Shown here piece after piece: positions 33,935-45,866 of a stretch of DNA of 64,000 nt. The notes beneath the pieces were generated by a model. The model was not told the DNA's origin, did no database searches, and was given only the letters and a program-made list of their open reading frames with translations. Origin of the DNA: Kwoniella bestiolae CBS 10118 (Eukaryota > Basidiomycota > Tremellomycetes > Tremellales > Cryptococcaceae); NCBI RefSeq assembly GCF_000512585.2, contig NC_089242.1, positions 1,302,001 to 1,366,000 of the forward strand. Direction: 5' to 3'. The position numbers and the translations under genes were made by a program. The stretch's first letter is position 1. Each line of letters starts with the position of its first letter.

Positions 33935-34766
33935 ATGCCAAAGATAAGGACGCAGAGGACGAAACCACCTCCAGAGGGGTACGAGGATATCCAGTGAGCT
34001 GGCTTTTGGTCTTCTTTGTGTAGTCATCAAACGGGCTGAGCTGACTTATCATTCGTAGGGATGTATTGGAGGATTACGAGAAGAAGATGAGGGACGCCGA
34101 GAATGATTCGCATGAAGGGAAGAGGAAGGTCGAGTCTGTATGGTGAGTATCATCATCTCATGGCTTAGCTTCCTTGCAGACCCACTCCCTTCTCCGGGTG
34201 TACAGTATAGCTAATGCATTTATTTGCTCGCTATCAGGCCAGTAATGCGAATATCCCATGCTAGATCGCGGTATATCTACGACCTATACTACAAACGAGA
34301 ACTGATATCGAGGGAGCTGTATGATTGGTTATTGAAGCAGGGGTATGCAGATGCCAAGTAAGCTTCTTCCCTGACATGTATCATGTATAGCTTACTAAGT
34401 GACCGTTGACCAGCTTGATAGCAAAGTGGAAGAAGTGAGTATCATCCTCAGCTTCGAACTCCCTGATCTTTTCGTCGTGGTCGTATCAGCTGACTGGTTC
34501 TTACTATCTCAGACAAGGATACGAGAAGTTATGCTGCGTTAGATGTATTCAAACGAAAGATATGAATTTCCAGGGATCGACCTGTATATGTCGTGTGCCC
34601 AAGGCTCAGCTGAAGAAAGGGACAGTGGTAGAATGTCCTCATTGTGGTGAGTTGATGTTTCATCTTCATCTTCCTCTCACATCCACATCCACGTCCACGT
34701 CAGAAAACGTCGCTGACTCTCATCATCAATAATATAGGCTGTAGAGGATGCGCTTCGTCGGATTGA
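33935..34766 (+). CDS. BUD31: Pre-mRNA splicing factor Bud31 (G10/Cwf14)
   Basis: Six exons are phase-checked: 33935..33993, 34059..34142, 34238..34357, 34414..34434, 34513..34646 and 34738..34766. The protein is about 148 residues, typical of the family. Conserved blocks are PPPEGYEDIQDVLEDYEKKM, HEGKRKVESVWPVMRISHAR, RYIYDLYYKRELISRELYDW, KQGYADANLIAKWKKQGYEK and LCCVRCIQTKDMNF. It ends with the zinc-cluster cysteines TCICRVPK and VECPHCGCRGCASSD. The cysteine pattern that builds the Zn3Cys9 cluster of Bud31 is present. The protein is a component of the activated spliceosome (NineTeen-related, Bact/C complexes). Exon 4 is only 21 bases. Confidence 0.97.
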
Positions 34767-34912
34767 TCGTGTCGTTACTCATTCACATGCATTGTATTTG
34801 TATCATACCGTCGTTAATCGGGACACCGTAACACCGTTCAAGGAATGACATCAAGGCAGAACGATACATCATCGTGCCACGGGATGTGACAGTACAGTAG
34901 TAGGGAAATCCG

Positions 34913-37900
34913 CTAAACCCATTTCTTCATCAAATCTTTAGACAGCCTTCCTACCCTTTTACCATCCTCAGCCTCTTTCCCTCGTATCTCAAGGGAGAAA
35001 GGTGAATCCAGATATTGGGGTTTGTCCACATCGTTGTGAGTGCTACTACGAGATCTCTCAGCGACAGGTGGCGGTGAGAACGGAGTTGGGTCTGCTAAAT
35101 GTTCGCACTGAAATCAGCCAATCGACAATGGCCCAGGTTGAACTTATAGGACATGGGGACACACCTTGAGGAGAAGAGAACGCTTTCATCCGCTCAGAAA
35201 TCAGAGTACCACTCCGTCTTCGCTTCTTATCCTCGATCTCAGATTGGTCGCGCGCCCCGTCGCCCTTTTCGTCCTTCCCTGTCTGTGTCTTAGCTGTGCT
35301 TGCGGGAGAGGTCATGATATCGGAGAAGTAACTTGGTACGGTCGCTTTCGATGTCACCCCACCTGTCTCAGCGGGTACGTCGATCTTCTTAGGTACGTTC
35401 AAATCATCGACTGAGAATGGAGGTAATTCCAGTACGGGTGTGACGAGTGCGCTGGAAGATGCAGAGCTGATACTTGAACTTCCCCTTTGGTGGTGAAATC
35501 GCTTCACTGATGAGATGCGCTGATGGATGTGTTCTCGATCCAGCTCTGTTTTCTCGCACAGTCAGCATGGGATCTTGCTGATGTTCGAGAGAGAACGTCG
35601 TACTGACCTAACGAAGCTTTCAGATTCAAGTATCTCCTTCTAGCGTTGAGTAATAACTCCTTCGGGTCGGTGGGGTCCAAAGGATATTTGGTAGCTTGAT
35701 ATCTCCTTTCCGTCACTATCAATTGATTGGATGTATCAGCCATCCGATACCAGCATCAGTTGGAGATATCACTCACTCAATTCATCTTTGATCTTACTGA
35801 TCCCCTTGTTACAGCATGGGTAAATCACTAGATCGGGATACCGACATCGCACCAATTGGACAGGGATGACTTTGGGGTATACTTTCAAGTCTGGATAGAC
35901 CGATTGGCAGAGGAGTATAGGGACTGGATTTGGTTCGATCGTCTTCGATCTGATAGATGACCGAGACCGAGGTCTTGTACTGGATGTTGAGGGATATAGA
36001 AGCACATTGGGATACTCGTACTTGACCAGCTGGATCGGAATGACTGTAGGGTATATCTCCAAGTTCGGGTAGGCAAACTCACGAGTGAGGATGCGGATCG
36101 GCTTGGATGTCTTTGTAAGTACAGGAGAAGCTTTCGAGGAAGATGAAGGGTAGACGATGATGTTGGGATAATGATATTCCACCAGGTCGATGGAAAGTTT
36201 TATCAGTTTTGATGACTGACTTGAGCTCTGATTCTGACTTCGCCTTCTAGAAAGGTTCATCGTAAAACCAGAGGCCGGCTTGTAGATGATTAGATTGGGA
36301 TAAATCTCCTGATGCACCGATATTCGAATGCGCTGTTTCTCCATCGGTGGATCTACGATATTGAGGAATCAGCCATGAACCCCCTCGGCTAGGTAAGAAA
36401 GTGACACTCACAAATCACCAAATTAGGATATAGGAACCCATCAGTATAACTACCGAACGATGTCGAATTCGTCATTCTCCCTAGAAACACACGATATCAA
36501 AACATCAGTAGGCTCCCATCCCTCTTCGGAACTCAACTGAGACCATACTCACCCTCCTCCGCTAAAAGAGGAATTTCCCGCCCCCCTCCTTCTGGGCAAT
36601 CTCCAAAACCCGACAACCTCTGACTCAGCTTCTTGAGTGGTCGTTTCGGAGCGGTCGTACTAGCGTTGGTACTCGTCAGAGAGGTGGTGCTGGTGTGAGC
36701 TTGTTCGTGATGACTCATGAATGACGGAATGTCGGTATGAGCGGAGGAACGCGATCGGTCTTTCTGCGATCTGGATCGGAAGAGGGGTTTGATACTTCCC
36801 ACGAGACTTGATCGGGATGGTCGGGTATCTTCGACAACATCTTGATTATCATCTGTTTGGTTGGTGTACTGGAAGAGATCTGAGCGAGGTGATGCGAGGT
36901 CTTCATCGATGCAATCTACGAATGGAGCTGGTGAAGAAAGCCCTTCTTGGTGATGCTGGACAGGTGACTCGAGCTCGGATGCAGGTGGAGGTTGATCTTC
37001 TTCCAGGAGATATGAGCTGAGTCTCGTATGAGGAGTGGGCAGACGAGGTAAGACTCGACCTGTTGTCGCGGACGACGCCGGATTGGACAGACATTGATCT
37101 TCCTCGTGGATTTTCGGAAGTTCAACAAACCCGGTGTTGGCACTGGTGGCAATCTCCTCCATTGCCCCGGTATTCCACTGACTGTCGGCTACATCCTCTA
37201 CCATCTCTTCATCCTCCGAGCTAGGACTGAACCCAGGCGAAGATACCTTGACCGACCTAGGCGAAGATATATCAGAATTCGACACTTCCTCAATGACATC
37301 CAAAGTTGATCCCTCAAATCCCAATACAGATGATCTCCTCATATCCGATGCTGCGTAGTCCATCCTGTCATCATCATCCTCATCTTCCTCTTCAAAGGGA
37401 GAAAAGGGGATGTCCAAGTCGAAAGGTGAGATCGGATCGTACTCCCGTCCTATCCGTCCGACATACGGCTGGAGGAAGGAAGTACTAGCCTGAGAGTAGT
37501 GCTGATCGGCAGGTCGAGGACACCTCTCGAGAGGGGGGAACATGTCTTCTGGCAGACCTTGTGGAGAAGACACCTGAAGAGTGATTTCTTCGACTGGCGA
37601 GTCCACAATCTCAAGAGAAGAATTCAAGGTCGGAGGGAAAGTCTCCTCGAATTCAAATCCTTCTTCGATCTCTCCTTCTGAAAACGTCGGAGTATCAAGC
37701 TCGAATGCTGGAGTTACTATCGAAGTGCTCTCGAGAGGAAGTGGGGAAATTTGGAGATATTGGAGTTGATGGTTTATTACCTGGGACTGAGATTCGAAGA
37801 ATTCGATTTGCTGGGCAAATTCATTCATAGCTACGTTGTCATCGATTTCCGCTGGCTCAACGATGACTCGTTCAACTTCAACTTGAGCGCAAACATTCAG

Positions 37901-39475
37901 ATCATCTTGTGGTATTTCGATTGAAGGGTGATTGGCATGGTCATCTATTCTGGGTGGTGGTAATGCCACGATTTCATGGAAAGGCCAGCCGAATTTCCAG
38001 GGTGTGGGCGTAACAGGTCCTTTAGGAAGGAACGTCCAACTACCATAATGATGCTGTTGATTCCACGTATCTCCATCATTCAGGTTGTCGGGGGAACCAT
38101 CAAGTCGTCCAGAAGAGGGTATTGGAGGAACGGTAAAATCGACCTGATGCTGACCATCAGTTGACAAACTCCCATTTTCCCTCTCTTTCTCAAGGCTATC
38201 CCACACCAATTCCTGCTTGTTCACCTGACGTTGAGAAGGCGACAAATCCCACCCCTCAGGCGTCGTAGCCGGCCCCCAACTAGTCCCCTGAGACCACATC
38301 GCAGAACCCAAATCCGCCCATGGAGCCTTAATGGGCTTTTGCGTATCGATCGTCAACCCCTCTCTACCCCTTCTCTGGGCTAGGTCGGAATTCGATCTAA
38401 CTCGATGGGTGATGTTGATTCGCTGGTAGAGCTCTTTGAGGAATGGCTGGGTGGCGAGTGCCTGAGGGTCTGGTAGGGTATGGATTGGGGAGTATGGGAT
38501 AGAGTGGAAAGAGAGTGGGGTGGAGGATCCGGATGAGATTTGGTTTTGAGGGTTGGGGAGAGTGGGTGAGGAGAAGGCTGATAGCGGTGGTAGAGTGATT
38601 GTTTTGACCTCTTCCGAAGGAACAGCAAGATTTTGGGAAGGTAGATCAGGTTGATCCTTGACAGTGGGAGGCCTCGTGCTGTCATCCATTTTGACCGGAT
38701 CGGTAGGCCTATCTTCTTGCTCGGGTAAGACGATGGAGTCCACTGACAGGTCGAAAGGTGAATCGGTAAATTGGTTGGACGCTTCTCTAGTGTGATTGAC
38801 AATGGTTTGAATCTGATTGAGTGAGACCTCTCTCCGAAGTAGGGGTATCGGTTGAAGATGTCGGGTATCCACCCATTTCCCTATCTTGCCATCTTGAGGA
38901 TCCCTCTTCCACCCTTCGTACCACCTTGCCGCGCGCTTGTCGATTCGCAGAGTGACCGTCGCGACTATCGGCAGATTACCGATCGATTCGTGGTTTTGAC
39001 TGTGAGAAGGTAAGAGGTATGAAGAAAAGAACGTTGGCCAGAGGATATCTGTCAGTTTTGGTTTGTGAGGTGCGTCGGGAACATTGAGATGGAGGGATAA
39101 TCCCAGTGGAGAGGGAAGGTGGATTTGCGAGATGAGGTGGATGAGCTGTTGATGTACCTATTGATAAAAAGTCATGATCACACATAAGCACTTATTGTAT
39201 CTTAAGACTGGTTGGCGGTGTGGGCCACTTACAGTAGGTTGCAATATCACCAATAAGCTACCTCCTTCCTCATTTTCGTCACACTCCATGCGAGAAGAAC
39301 CATCCACAATAAAGTCGGGACCATATATAACGAGTAAAAACCATTTACGTTGGATCTCGCCCCCTCGCCAACCCGTTGAGGAGTCCGAGGAGAAATCCGG
39401 TACTGGCTTGTAAGGAATGTGGGATTGGGTTTGCGAGCGATTACGCATTGGGGCGAGGCGGAAAGGCGATGACAT
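34913..39475 (-). CDS. Large unrecognised protein with tandem YPxLxIYP repeats
   Basis: The start is ATG 39475 (MSSPFRLAPMRNRSQTQS). Exon 1 is 39475..39233 and exon 2 is 39157..36553, followed by shorter exons to TAG 34915-34913; about 1,300 residues in all. The N-terminal ~130 residues look folded (WFLLVIYGPDFIVDG, QLIHLISQIHLPSPLGLSLH). Then comes a long disordered Ser/Pro/Asp/Glu-rich stretch of ~750 residues. Between about 36475 and 35810 a sevenfold repeat appears, each unit ending YPNLVIYPP, YPNLIIYKP, YPNIIVYPS, YPNLEIYPT, YPNVLLYPS, YPDLKVYPK or YPDLVIYPC. Most are preceded by an alternating hydrophobic strand. A short conserved-looking helix (KELLLNARRRYLNLKASL) and a basic disordered tail follow. 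I cannot name the family. The gene is head-to-head with the Ap4A phosphorylase gene. Confidence 0.75.
35810..36480 (-). repeat. Coding tandem repeat, seven YP[N/D]LxIYP units
   Basis: Seven degenerate repeats of about 20-35 residues are encoded across two exons of the 34913-39475 gene. The core is YP[ND][LIV]x[ILV]YP with a preceding beta-strand-like [IV]x[IVL]x[LI]. Spacing is closest (20-25 residues) for the last two pairs and looser between units two, three and four, where Ser-rich insertions occur. One intron splits unit 1 within its IYP. Confidence 0.85.
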
Positions 39476-40158
39476 CGTACTCTATCGCGTATCTCGGGTT
39501 TCTTGTATATGAAGTCAGATTCTAATGAGCGAAGGTGCTCTGTCAGGAAATGGGAGAAAAGGGCAAATACGAAGAATGAAATGAATGAAATTGTTATGAA
39601 GATCAAGGCAATCTATATTTTGATGAGTGGACTGAAGCGAGAAGAAAAGAAAAGACGAAAAGTAAAGAGTGCACGTGCTTGAGAAGCGAAGCAGAAAAAC
39701 AAACGGGACGATCAACGTCTGCGGGAGAATAGCGATAAGAGAATTGATCTTGACTGTCTGATTATATACCTTGCCAAGCTACCTAATTCTTGGCTCCTAT
39801 CACATACTCATCAATGCGCCCTGGACCTGTTACCTAGTCTACGGGCTCCACACAACATCAGGTTTGAGGAGACGGTACTTGCGTTTGAGCTTGGGTAGTC
39901 AAGGTGATCCCAGTGGTTAAATTAGCTTGAAACATGTCACAGGTAGGAGATGCCACATCGCCACATGTACAAGCTAGACGAGTGTGTTCAACAGTTACCG
40001 GCAATCTCGAATCATACAGATCAATTCCTTGATTCACATCTCATTTTCCTCATCACCCAGAGCGTGTCATGCGCAACAACCTCATCAACATCACAACCAA
40101 CCTACCCAGATATACCCCTAGATCCAAACCTGTACAACTCACAAGAAGATACCTAAAT
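39476..40158. other. Divergent promoter region of the YP-repeat gene and the Ap4A phosphorylase gene
   Basis: This 683-base region includes an in-frame upstream ATG at 40069 that could extend the adenylyltransferase by 30 residues. The rest shows no gene; an A-rich tract is at 39640-39665. Confidence 0.4.
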
Positions 40159-41756
40159 ATGGCATACCCTAACAACCCTTCATCACCTACCGACGTACTC
40201 AGTGCTCTCCCAGCTAAATTCGAGGAAGCCAAGAAGAGCGGACAGCTGTATTTCTTTCCTAGTGAAGCTAGAGATGTATACTCGCAAGGAAGGAGGGTAA
40301 GTCATCTTATTTCTATTCTACCCTACCTCCCAGACCTCAAGTCAAGTCAGCGCTCAGAGCTTAAGCTGATTATCTCGCTTGTGTTTGCTCAGTTCAACCT
40401 GAGACTATGCCCAGCGTTACAGGATAAACAAAAAGCCAAATCCGATGCTCTGGAAGCTGTAAAAGCTGAGAATGGAGGATCAAGCTCTGGCTCTCCGGAC
40501 CGCAAGAGAGCAAGGACTGAGTCTACTGCAGCGGGGGATAAGCAGAATACAGAGGAACCGTTCAAACCTCCGTATGTGGAGGAACTTTATGTAGGGTGTT
40601 TGGAGGGACTGGAAGGTGAGGAGGGGATGAGTGTATTGGTGAGTTGGTGTCAACTAGATAGCGATCCTGATTGAGAGATGTCAGAAGCTGATGATACCCT
40701 GCTGTCTTCATGCATATAGCTGAATAAAGTAAGTCAGCTCCGATTCTCCCAACAAAGTCAAAGGGTATTGAAGCTGATATGCTATCGATTCGTAGTACTC
40801 GCTCTTACCTGAACACATCCTCCTCTGCCCACCATCATACCAACCCCAATCACTCCCACCGACCCCACCTCAGATGGCATTGGCGTATAATATCCTCCTA
40901 ACCGCGTTGAGGCATCCGACCAGATCAAGGAAGTTGCTAGGGTTTTACAACGGCGGTGAAGGTGCAGGAGCGAGTCAAAAATGGAGGCATCTGCAATTTG
41001 TAGAAGTACCTGGTGGTAGAGCTCCAGTGGAGGAGTGGTGTCAGAGCGTGCAGTTCTCGAGACCTGGTAAGTCCCAGTCTATCCAGTCTATCCAAGCTAT
41101 ACTCACCTCCTGCATAAGCCAAACCACTGACGTTCTACATGTACGCTCATAGACCAAGCTATCATCCTCCCCAATGTACCATACCTCCATATCATCCACC
41201 CTCTCCCACCGCATGCATCGGTCCCATATCCTCCAACGGCAGAGTCGAACGAACAGCTGGTAGACATCCTAGCTCCAGCAATGATGAAGATGTTTGATCT
41301 TGCCTTTGACGCATTGAGGAATGGAGGTGCAGATAGAGATGGGGGATGGAATCTCTTAATCACATTGTGAGATCCTCTTTGTCATACTGTAATCCAACAT
41401 ACCAACATCAAAGATCAATGATCGGTAGACCTGAGCTTACCATATCTACCACGAATTATGCTAATATACAACGCCCTCGCAGAGACCATCTCCACCTGAT
41501 CTCCCGTTCCCTCCCCTCTTTCCCACTTCCATCCCCCCACCAACCCCTGGAGCTCAACTCGCTAGGATATGCCGGAATGATGTTAGTCAAATCGCAAGAA
41601 GAGCAGGATACGCTCATAAAAGCTACAGAGGAGCACGGTGGTCTGATGAATGTCTTGCAGAAATGTGGTGTACCGAGAGAATGGGGAGAGAAGGCCAAGG
41701 AGGTCGAGGGGATTCAGTTGGGGTCGCATGAGATGGATTTGGGTACTTTGAGCTAG
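40159..41756 (+). CDS. ATP adenylyltransferase (Ap4A phosphorylase, Apa1/Apa2 type)
   Basis: Six exons are phase-checked: 40159..40296, 40393..40638, 40720..40728, 40796..41066, 41153..41366 and 41483..41756. The start MAYPNNPSSPTDVLSALP is preferred. An in-frame ATG at 40069 would add a basic N-terminus resembling a mitochondrial presequence. The enzyme breaks Ap4A with phosphate into ATP and ADP and belongs to the GalT/HIT-like superfamily. Visible family motifs are FNLRLCPALQDK, LNKYSLLPEHILLCPPSYQP, AYNILLTALRH, LGFYNGGEGAGASQKWRHLQ and a late WNLLITLDHLHLISRS block with the histidine pair. GASQKWRHLQ matches the conserved SxxHKHLQ-like segment of Apa1/Apa2 (Gln before Lys here is a deviation). 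LNK is carried on a 9-base micro-exon. The family is secure. Confidence 0.88.
40720..40728 (+). other. Nine-base micro-exon (Leu-Asn-Lys)
   Basis: CTGAATAAA is bounded by TATAG upstream and GTAAGT downstream, with introns of 81 and 67 bases. Inclusion gives LNKYSLLPEHILLCP, and the Asn-Lys pair is conserved in Ap4A phosphorylases. This supports a real exon. Confidence 0.8.
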
Positions 41757-42017
41757 ATCGAGAGTATCAGATTGCTGAGATAACTAGACGTTGATAGACA
41801 TCACTTGTGGTACTGCGAGTACGAGTCCCAGTCCTGGATACCATTCCAAACAATCATCGTGCGAGCATCATGCATTTACATGGGTATAATTAGTGCAAGG
41901 TATATATGAATGTGATATTTAGTGTGTAAACCCATAGAGTGCTTAGTCTATTCGGTTAATCAGTCCGTCTAGTACTCTCCGAATCATCATCTAATTCTCC
42001 AAAGTACAATCACTCCC

Positions 42018-43822
42018 TCAAACCTCCCCACCAACCCAAGCCCAAACCAGAAACCCAAACCCCCACGGTCCAACAGCTGCCAACCTCCACCCCACCCTCT
42101 TTGCCATCCTAGTCATTCTACCTTGTCTCTGCACAAGCCTAACAGGCGGCTTATCAGGCTGTAAGAATGGTCTCAAACCCCTTTGCCTATACGTCCTAAT
42201 GATAGGTTCCCATTTCCCTCCATACCCCTTCCCGCCGACTAATATAGGCTCTACACCCGCTTTGTACCGTTTTGCCGCCTCTAGTTGCAGCTGAGCATCG
42301 ACGGACATGATTCGTTGACAAGCTCTGAAGGGTCGACCGACAAGTTCCGCCAGGATTGACGCGAGGACTCCGCCCGTTACGATGGTTGATGCTTGTGCTA
42401 CTCGGGCTATTGTTGGGACTGGCTGAGGTGTCGTATTTTGAGGGGAAGTTGATGATGATGGATCTTCGGAAGGGAAGTCTAGGATTAGGATGTTATCCCA
42501 TCCCGGTTGGATGGAACCGCCGAAGAGAGCTTTGACTCGGAGACCTACTCTGCGAGTTATGTCGAATGCTGCGAAGAAGCAGCTGTAGCTTAGGCTATAT
42601 GATCAACAAAGCTGATTATTAGCGGTGCCTCATCCGGGTTGACAGAGGAGGTAAGATGATACGACAAGAGCAGGAGGAACCCGTACTCACGCATCCCTCG
42701 CAACGGCCCATCTCCAGCCTGTCCACCAACTATGACTCTTCCGCCATGTCTCGCCTGCAAATAGATTCTTGATAGCTTGAATTGGTGTGGCGGGTTGAGA
42801 AGCGTCGAACGCTTTCGGGACATTACGTATAGGTAGGTTTAGGAATCTCGCTGCCATGGACGTGAGGGATGTGGTGGATTGGTGGAGAAACCTGATGAAT
42901 CAAGATCCTCAGCGTTTGTTATAAGAGAATTGAGTTCTGACGGATGGAAGTAGTTGGTCGGATTAACTCACCTTACTACATTCTCAACAGGAGTAAAAGC
43001 AGCACCCTGCACCAACCCCGCTCCAGCACCGGCTATCCCCGATAACAATGTAGGATGATTCGGTATTATACTCGGTCCTCTTAGTAGCGTATCGAGGTTG
43101 ATCTCCTCTTCTTCTTCTTCTGCACCATCTTTGGTGTTCTGTTTGGGGTTTAGAGGGGCATGATACCGTGCCTTATCCTCTCCAACTTCCTTTGGTCTCT
43201 GAAAGAACTGTAATTTCATCAAAGAAAGGGAGAAGAACGAGTGACTCGTGAATAGCAGGAAGCCCATAGTGGTATTGACGAGTAGTGGAGGTAAGATCGT
43301 AAGTGTTATAGCTATTAATCCTGTCTTTCGTTTGAGGAGATTACGAATGAAGGAAGGAGAGAGGGTCTGGTCCGATGAGATTGCCAGTTGGCGGAGACCC
43401 GCCCAAGTGTCGACTAGACATGCATATTCTTGTCAGCTTAATTCACCAGATCTTGCAGGAGAATATTAACTGCCAGCTCACCTCGACTGGGTCTGAACAG
43501 TTTACTTGGTCTCCTAAATAGAAATCCTACATGTTAAATCCCCATATCAGCTCTGATACTCGGTCGCATGGATGGAAACTATAGTCGACCCACCAGTAAA
43601 CAGCACCAAAGACCTAGCAAACGCAGCACTGGCACTACTACTCGTACTACTCACAGCGAGCGTGTCCGCCCCTGATAACCTGTCTTTATCCTTAACAGCA
43701 GATGCCACTTTGACTGCATGACGGACCTTCCTCCAATTTGTTTTGGGTGAGTTGGAAGACTGAGACTGAGACTGACCCTCGTCGGGGGCAGTAAAGTCTA
43801 TGGGGATGGGGCGAGAGGTCAT
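42018..43822 (-). CDS. Divergent mitochondrial-carrier-like membrane protein
   Basis: The start is ATG 43822 (MTSRPIPIDFTAPDEGQS) and the stop is TGA 42020-42018. There are five or so exons with introns near 43585-43515, 43470-43420, 42970-42895 and 42690-42600 (approximate). After a hydrophilic N-terminus it shows hydrophobic helices: RKTGLIAITLTILPPLLVNT, GFLLFTSHSFFSLSLMKL and SIIPNHPTLLSGIAGAGAGL. The last runs into VQGAAFTPVENVVRFLH. Later come LSYSCFFAAFDITRRVG and ASTIVTGGVLASILAELVGR, running into PFRACQRI. The AGAGAGLxxGxxxxPxExxxR passage resembles the PxDxxK/R carrier signature of mitochondrial carriers but is degenerate, and only one to two such motifs are visible instead of three. 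I infer a carrier-related membrane protein, perhaps mitochondrial. No substrate is suggested. Confidence 0.5.
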
Positions 43823-44550
43823 ATTGCCATTGTATGAGGGTGTCTTGAAGTGTATTCGGGGAAGTTGCTAATTGGAATTACCATGTATCGAAGGTGATAT
43901 AATAGGTTGCAGAATAGTTTGATACTCGTACTAGGGATCAACGTCAACAAGCATTACGACATATGGTCGGCATGCAAAGGTCCGTACGAGGTCGGATGTG
44001 GAATTACGATTCTATTACGATTGACAGGGAGAGCAATCGTAATGATAATTACGATTTTTCATCATCACCACGTCTTTATGAGTAGCGTTGAACGATGATT
44101 TCACTTTTGATCCCGCTCACTGCTTACCCAGTACAAAATTTTTGGTTCAGTACATCTCTTTCTTTCTTTCTTCTTCTTCTTCTTCCTCTCGTCTATCTTC
44201 ACATCTCACTCATCACTCCATCGCCTGTTGTACCATAGAGCAATCACCCATCCATTCATGTAAGTCTGAGCTGAGGCGTCTTCTTCATTGTAAAATCTGC
44301 TTCCCATCATCCCATCCCACCGAATACTGCAAACCACAACCCCAAGGATGTTATCGCACTGGGCACTGAATTTCACGGCAAAGATCCGTTGAAATATAGA
44401 TTATAAAGCCTTTATCCACCTTAGTAGGGTGGAGCGAGCCTAGAAAACTCGTGACTGAGGGGTCATCGTTCATCTACATAATCACACGCTGTCTTTATTA
44501 CATCTCCGTGTAAAATCGAGATTTGGTAGCTGACACAGTTTACAGTCAAA
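43823..44550. other. Divergent promoter region of the carrier-like gene and LCP5
   Basis: This 728-base region contains a pyrimidine microsatellite (TTTC units then TTC units, about 44158-44192) and GATTACGATT-like repeats near 44005-44060. No gene is recognised. These tracts are typical of fungal promoters. Confidence 0.4.
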
Positions 44551-45866
44551 ATGGATAGTGATACCGAGTCACCCTCCAATTTGTCGACCGACGAATTGTT
44601 GAGGCTGTTCATTACCATCCAGACGTCTGTTGACGCTACGATCTCATCATCCGCATCACTGATCACTAAGTAAGCCTTTTCTCCTATGTATCTGCTAATT
44701 AGGAGCACCAAGCTGACTTGATCACTGGTGTCAGAGTGAAAAACAACGATGATTCCCTAGAATTCACCAACGGTCTCTCCCTCCTTCTCCTCCGTCCTCA
44801 ACTCCTCCTCTCATCCCTCCAGAACCTGATCATCCTCCTCTCTCTCCGTCTCATCGACCCCTCCCTTCCATTCCCCACATTAGACGAAATTCAATATACC
44901 ATCTCCCTTTCCACCCCTTTCACTGCTCCTCGATCTCACAAAGATATCGCACCGGGCAGTGTGCAGGGGCTGATGAGCGAGTTGAGCGGAGAGTTGATGT
45001 TGGGTCAGGAAGTTATGGATAAAGTAAGGGGTATGGAGGGGAAGTTGGAATATCAGATCAAGAAGCTCGTAGGTCTTGCTGAGAGTAGTGAGAAGAAGGC
45101 TCCGGCCGAGGATGTCGAGGAAGGTGAGCTACAGTCTTCTCTATCGGGCTTGGATTTGAGCTGACAATAATATATCGAAGACCCATTATCATTCCGACCC
45201 AATCCATCCGCCATCATATCCTCTCGAGAACCAACCTCATCCAAACAATCCAAATTCACCAACGCCAACACCGAATTATCCGACGACGAGGGTGAAGGCT
45301 CCTCATCCCAGATATACAGACCCCCAAGAGTCGCAGCAGTCCCGTACCTCGAGAACGGAAGGGCAGAGCGCAAAGAACGAACCAGGCAGGCACCAGCCCT
45401 CCTATCCGAATTCGCTGCATCCATCGATCATGCACCCATCCTCGAATCCACCTCTGGTCTGTCGGTACGACCAGTCTCAAACAAAGCTACCAACTCCATA
45501 TCTGCCAAGCGGGCTGAAGAGCTGAAGAGGATCCAGGAATTCGAAGAAAGTAATATGACGAGATTGGTCACCTCCAAGAAAGAGGCGAAGAGAAGGAGAG
45601 ACGACGAGGCGGCCCTGGCTATGGGTTTCGGGATTGGTTCGGGACGTGGGCGACGGGGGAGGAACGGGTTGGAGGCGGAGTTGGAAGGTGTTTTGGGCGA
45701 CAGAGGTTCGAAGGGCGTTTGGGATGGGGTGGGCTCGTTGGGTGGGAGAGGCGATGTGCTGCAGAGGGGGAAGAAGAGGTTGGATGGCGGGTTGGGTGGA
45801 GAGGGCAAGAGGACAAGGGACAGTGGGAGGTTCGAGAGGGACTTGAAGAAACGGAGAAAGAAGTGA
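44551..45866 (+). CDS. LCP5: Lcp5/neuroguidin, Sas10/Utp3/C1D family
   Basis: Three exons are phase-checked: 44551..44669, 44735..45123 and 45181..45866. The start is MDSDTESPSNLSTDELLR. The N-terminal half is the helical Sas10/Utp3/C1D domain (LFITIQTSVDATISSS, GLSLLLLRPQLLLSSLQNLI, MEGKLEYQIKKLVGLAE). The C-terminal half carries the Lcp5/neuroguidin signature blocks DPLSFRPNPSA, YRPPRVAAVPY and FEESNMTRLVTSKKEAKRRR, and a Gly/Arg-rich basic tail ending DLKKRRKK. In yeast Lcp5 belongs to the U3 snoRNP/SSU processome and is needed for 18S rRNA maturation. In animals neuroguidin also binds eIF4E. The family is secure. Confidence 0.92.
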
